Below, one piece after another: positions 7,325 through 8,343 of a DNA stretch of 8,343 nucleotides. The DNA comes from Mycobacteriaceae bacterium (GTDB taxonomy: Bacteria; Actinomycetota; Actinomycetes; Mycobacteriales; Mycobacteriaceae), in assembly GCA_019242135.1 (NCBI GenBank), contig JAFAWC010000405.1, positions 1 to 8,343 on the forward strand, in the 5' to 3' direction. A program made the translations under genes and the position numbers. A model generated the notes under the pieces. It saw only the letters and a program-made list of their open reading frames with translations. It ran no database searches and was not told where the DNA came from. Position 1 is the first letter of the stretch. Every line of letters starts with the position of its first letter.

Positions 7325-7344
7325 ATCTCCCGCCAGCGGGAGAT
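7325..7344 (-). promoter_or_regulatory. Hairpin in the rpsD-rpoA spacer, nearer rpoA
   Basis: ATCTCCCGC (7325-7333) and GCGGGAGAT (7336-7344) are perfect complements separated by CA, giving an 8-bp stem with a 4-base loop. On the minus strand no T-tract follows. It sits about 50 bases before the rpoA start and may be an RNA processing or partial termination site that sets rpoA level relative to the ribosomal proteins. Confidence 0.45.
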
Positions 7345-7346
7345 AA

Positions 7347-7374
7347 TCTCGAGCCGCCATCCGGACGGCCGAGA
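7347..7374 (-). promoter_or_regulatory. Hairpin just after rpsD
   Basis: TCTCG (7347-7351) pairs with CGAGA (7370-7374), and after one bulged A, GCCG (7353-7356) pairs with CGGC (7366-7369). It begins 5 bases past the rpsD stop and stands next to the second hairpin. It resembles a tail-less terminator or a mRNA 3'-end stabiliser. Confidence 0.4.
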
Positions 7375-7379
7375 AACCT

Positions 7380-7985
7380 TTACTTCGAGTAGAACTCGAC
7401 GATGAGCTGCTCAGCGAGCGGCACATCGATTTGGGCGCGGTCGGGCAGCTGGTGCACCAGGATCCGCTGTCGTTCGCCGACCACCTGCAGCCATCCGGGG
7501 AGCGGTCGCTCTCCAGCGGTTTCCCGCGCGATCTGGAACGGCACCGTATTCACCGACTTGTCGCGAACGTCGATGATGTCGTACTGACCGACCCGGTAGC
7601 TGGGGACGTCCACCTTCACGCCGTTGACGGTGAAGTGTCCGTGGCTCACCAGTTGGCGCGCCATGCGGCGCGTGCGGGCCAATCCGGCCCGGTACACCAC
7701 GTTGTCCAGCCGGCTCTCCAGGATACGCAGCAGATTCTCGCCGGCCTTGCCGCTTTGGCGCACCGCCTCTTCGTAATACTTGCGGAACTGCTTCTCCTGG
7801 ACCCCGTAGGTGAAGCGGGCCTTCTGCTTCTCCTGCAGCTGCATCAGGTACTCGCTCTCCTTGATCCGCGCGCGGCCGTGCTGGCCCGGCGGATAGGGAC
7901 GCTTCTCGAATGCCTGGTCCCCACCGACGAGGTCGGTACGGAGTCGACGCGACTTCCTCGTGACGGGTCCGGTGTAACGAGCCAT
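7380..7985 (-). CDS. rpsD: 30S ribosomal protein S4 (uS4), zinc-free form
   Basis: Primary 16S rRNA-binding protein that starts small-subunit body assembly. The product is 201 residues, the same length as in M. tuberculosis, and near-identical in sequence as I recall it: MARYTGPVTRKSRRLRTDLV, the YPPGQHG motif (31-37), and the S4 RNA-binding domain around RLDNVVYRAGLARTRRMARQ (92-111) with VSHGHFTVNG. The N-terminal zinc-binding cysteines of the C+ S4 form are absent, so this is the C- form. ATG 7985 has AGGAGG 10 bases upstream, and that Shine-Dalgarno overlaps the rpsK stop codon. The gap to rpsK is 13 bases. Confidence 0.98.
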   Translation of the reverse strand: MARYTGPVTRKSRRLRTDLVGGDQAFEKRPYPPGQHGRARIKESEYLMQLQEKQKARFTYGVQEKQFRKYYEEAVRQSGKAGENLLRILESRLDNVVYRAGLARTRRMARQLVSHGHFTVNGVKVDVPSYRVGQYDIIDVRDKSVNTVPFQIARETAGERPLPGWLQVVGERQRILVHQLPDRAQIDVPLAEQLIVEFYSK

Positions 7986-7998
7986 CTTTGCTAACCTC

Positions 7999-8330
7999 CT
8001 AGACCCGGCGCCGCTTGGGCGGACGGCAGCCGTTGTGCGGCTGCGGTGTCACGTCGGCGATCGCCCCGACCTCCAGGCCCGCGGCCTGCAGCGAGCGGAT
8101 CGCGGTCTCGCGGCCCGAGCCCGGGCCCTTGACGAACACGTCGACCTTTCGCACACCGTGCTCCTGAGCCTTGCGCGCCGCGTTCTCGGCGGCAAGCTGT
8201 GCGGCGAACGGCGTCGATTTCCGTGAGCCCTTGAAGCCGACGTGGCCGGACGACGCCCAGGCGATCACGTTGCCCTGGGGGTCGGTGATGGTCACGATCG
8301 TGTTGTTGAACGTGCTCTTGATGTGTGCGG
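7999..8330 (-). CDS. rpsK: 30S ribosomal protein S11 (uS11), 5' end missing at contig edge
   Basis: Platform protein of the small subunit. The visible 109 residues run from [20 protein letters not shown] to the stop, including [20 protein letters not shown], the [20 protein letters not shown] motif and the basic end [13 protein letters not shown]. About 30 N-terminal residues of the usual 139 are lost because genomic sequence stops at 8330, after which Illumina adapter follows. The GTG at 8295 that gives a complete-looking 98-residue ORF is an internal Val codon, not a start. The gene belongs to the rpsM-rpsK-rpsD-rpoA-rplQ operon. The stop is TAG 7999-8001. Confidence 0.96.
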
Positions 8331-8343
8331 AGATCGGAAGAGC
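8331..8343. other. Illumina adapter sequence left at the contig end
   Basis: The final 13 bases AGATCGGAAGAGC are exactly the common core of the Illumina TruSeq adapter. The conserved RpsK reading frame (AAHIKS expected) breaks precisely at this junction. These bases are not part of the genome. Confidence 0.95.

Overview
The window is high-GC actinobacterial DNA whose proteins match mycobacterial orthologues almost residue for residue as far as I can recall them. Markers are RpoA ending in a [12 protein letters not shown] tail, the RplQ core, RpsD without zinc cysteines, RplM/RpsI, and two secreted Culp-type cutinases. I place it in Mycobacterium in the broad sense; the species cannot be fixed by eye. 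The last 13 bases are the Illumina adapter core, so the right edge is a contig end and rpsK is cut there by sequencing, not by biology.

Layout from left to right. (1) Bases 1-60 carry the last 19 codons of an unidentified + strand gene that converges on glmM with a 10-base gap. (2) glmM (-, 71-1402) makes glucosamine-1-phosphate for peptidoglycan precursors. (3) Bases 1403-2021 hold no recognised gene. They do contain a 59-codon minus-strand ORF with an excellent Shine-Dalgarno (1666-1845), apparently continued in other frames towards glmM, which may be a small gene or a decayed one. (4) rplM-rpsI (-, 2022-2941) is the usual L13-S9 operon with a GTGA overlap, a candidate sigma-A promoter at 3096-3125 and a leader of about 150 nt. 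(5) Two tandem cutinase-family genes lie on the + strand (3274-3966 and 4016-4708); the second looks like the Rv2301/Culp2 type and probably has a leaderless mRNA. (6) The minus-strand ribosomal operon rpsK-rpsD-rpoA-rplQ-truA (8330 down to 4705) fills the rest.

The gene order follows the M. tuberculosis Rv3441c-Rv3459c neighbourhood with one striking difference. In that reference the ESX-4 type VII secretion locus (esxT, esxU, eccC4, eccD4, mycP4, eccB4) sits between rplM and the cutinases. Here those genes are absent and only about 330 bp separate rplM from the first cutinase. That gap contains a strong 48-bp imperfect inverted repeat.

Most genes are housekeeping translation and transcription genes. 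The points of interest are the missing ESX-4 locus, the inverted repeat in its place, a 30-bp perfect palindrome inside the first codons of truA, the overlooked ORF region upstream of glmM, and the adapter at the contig end. I found no clearly new multi-gene system.
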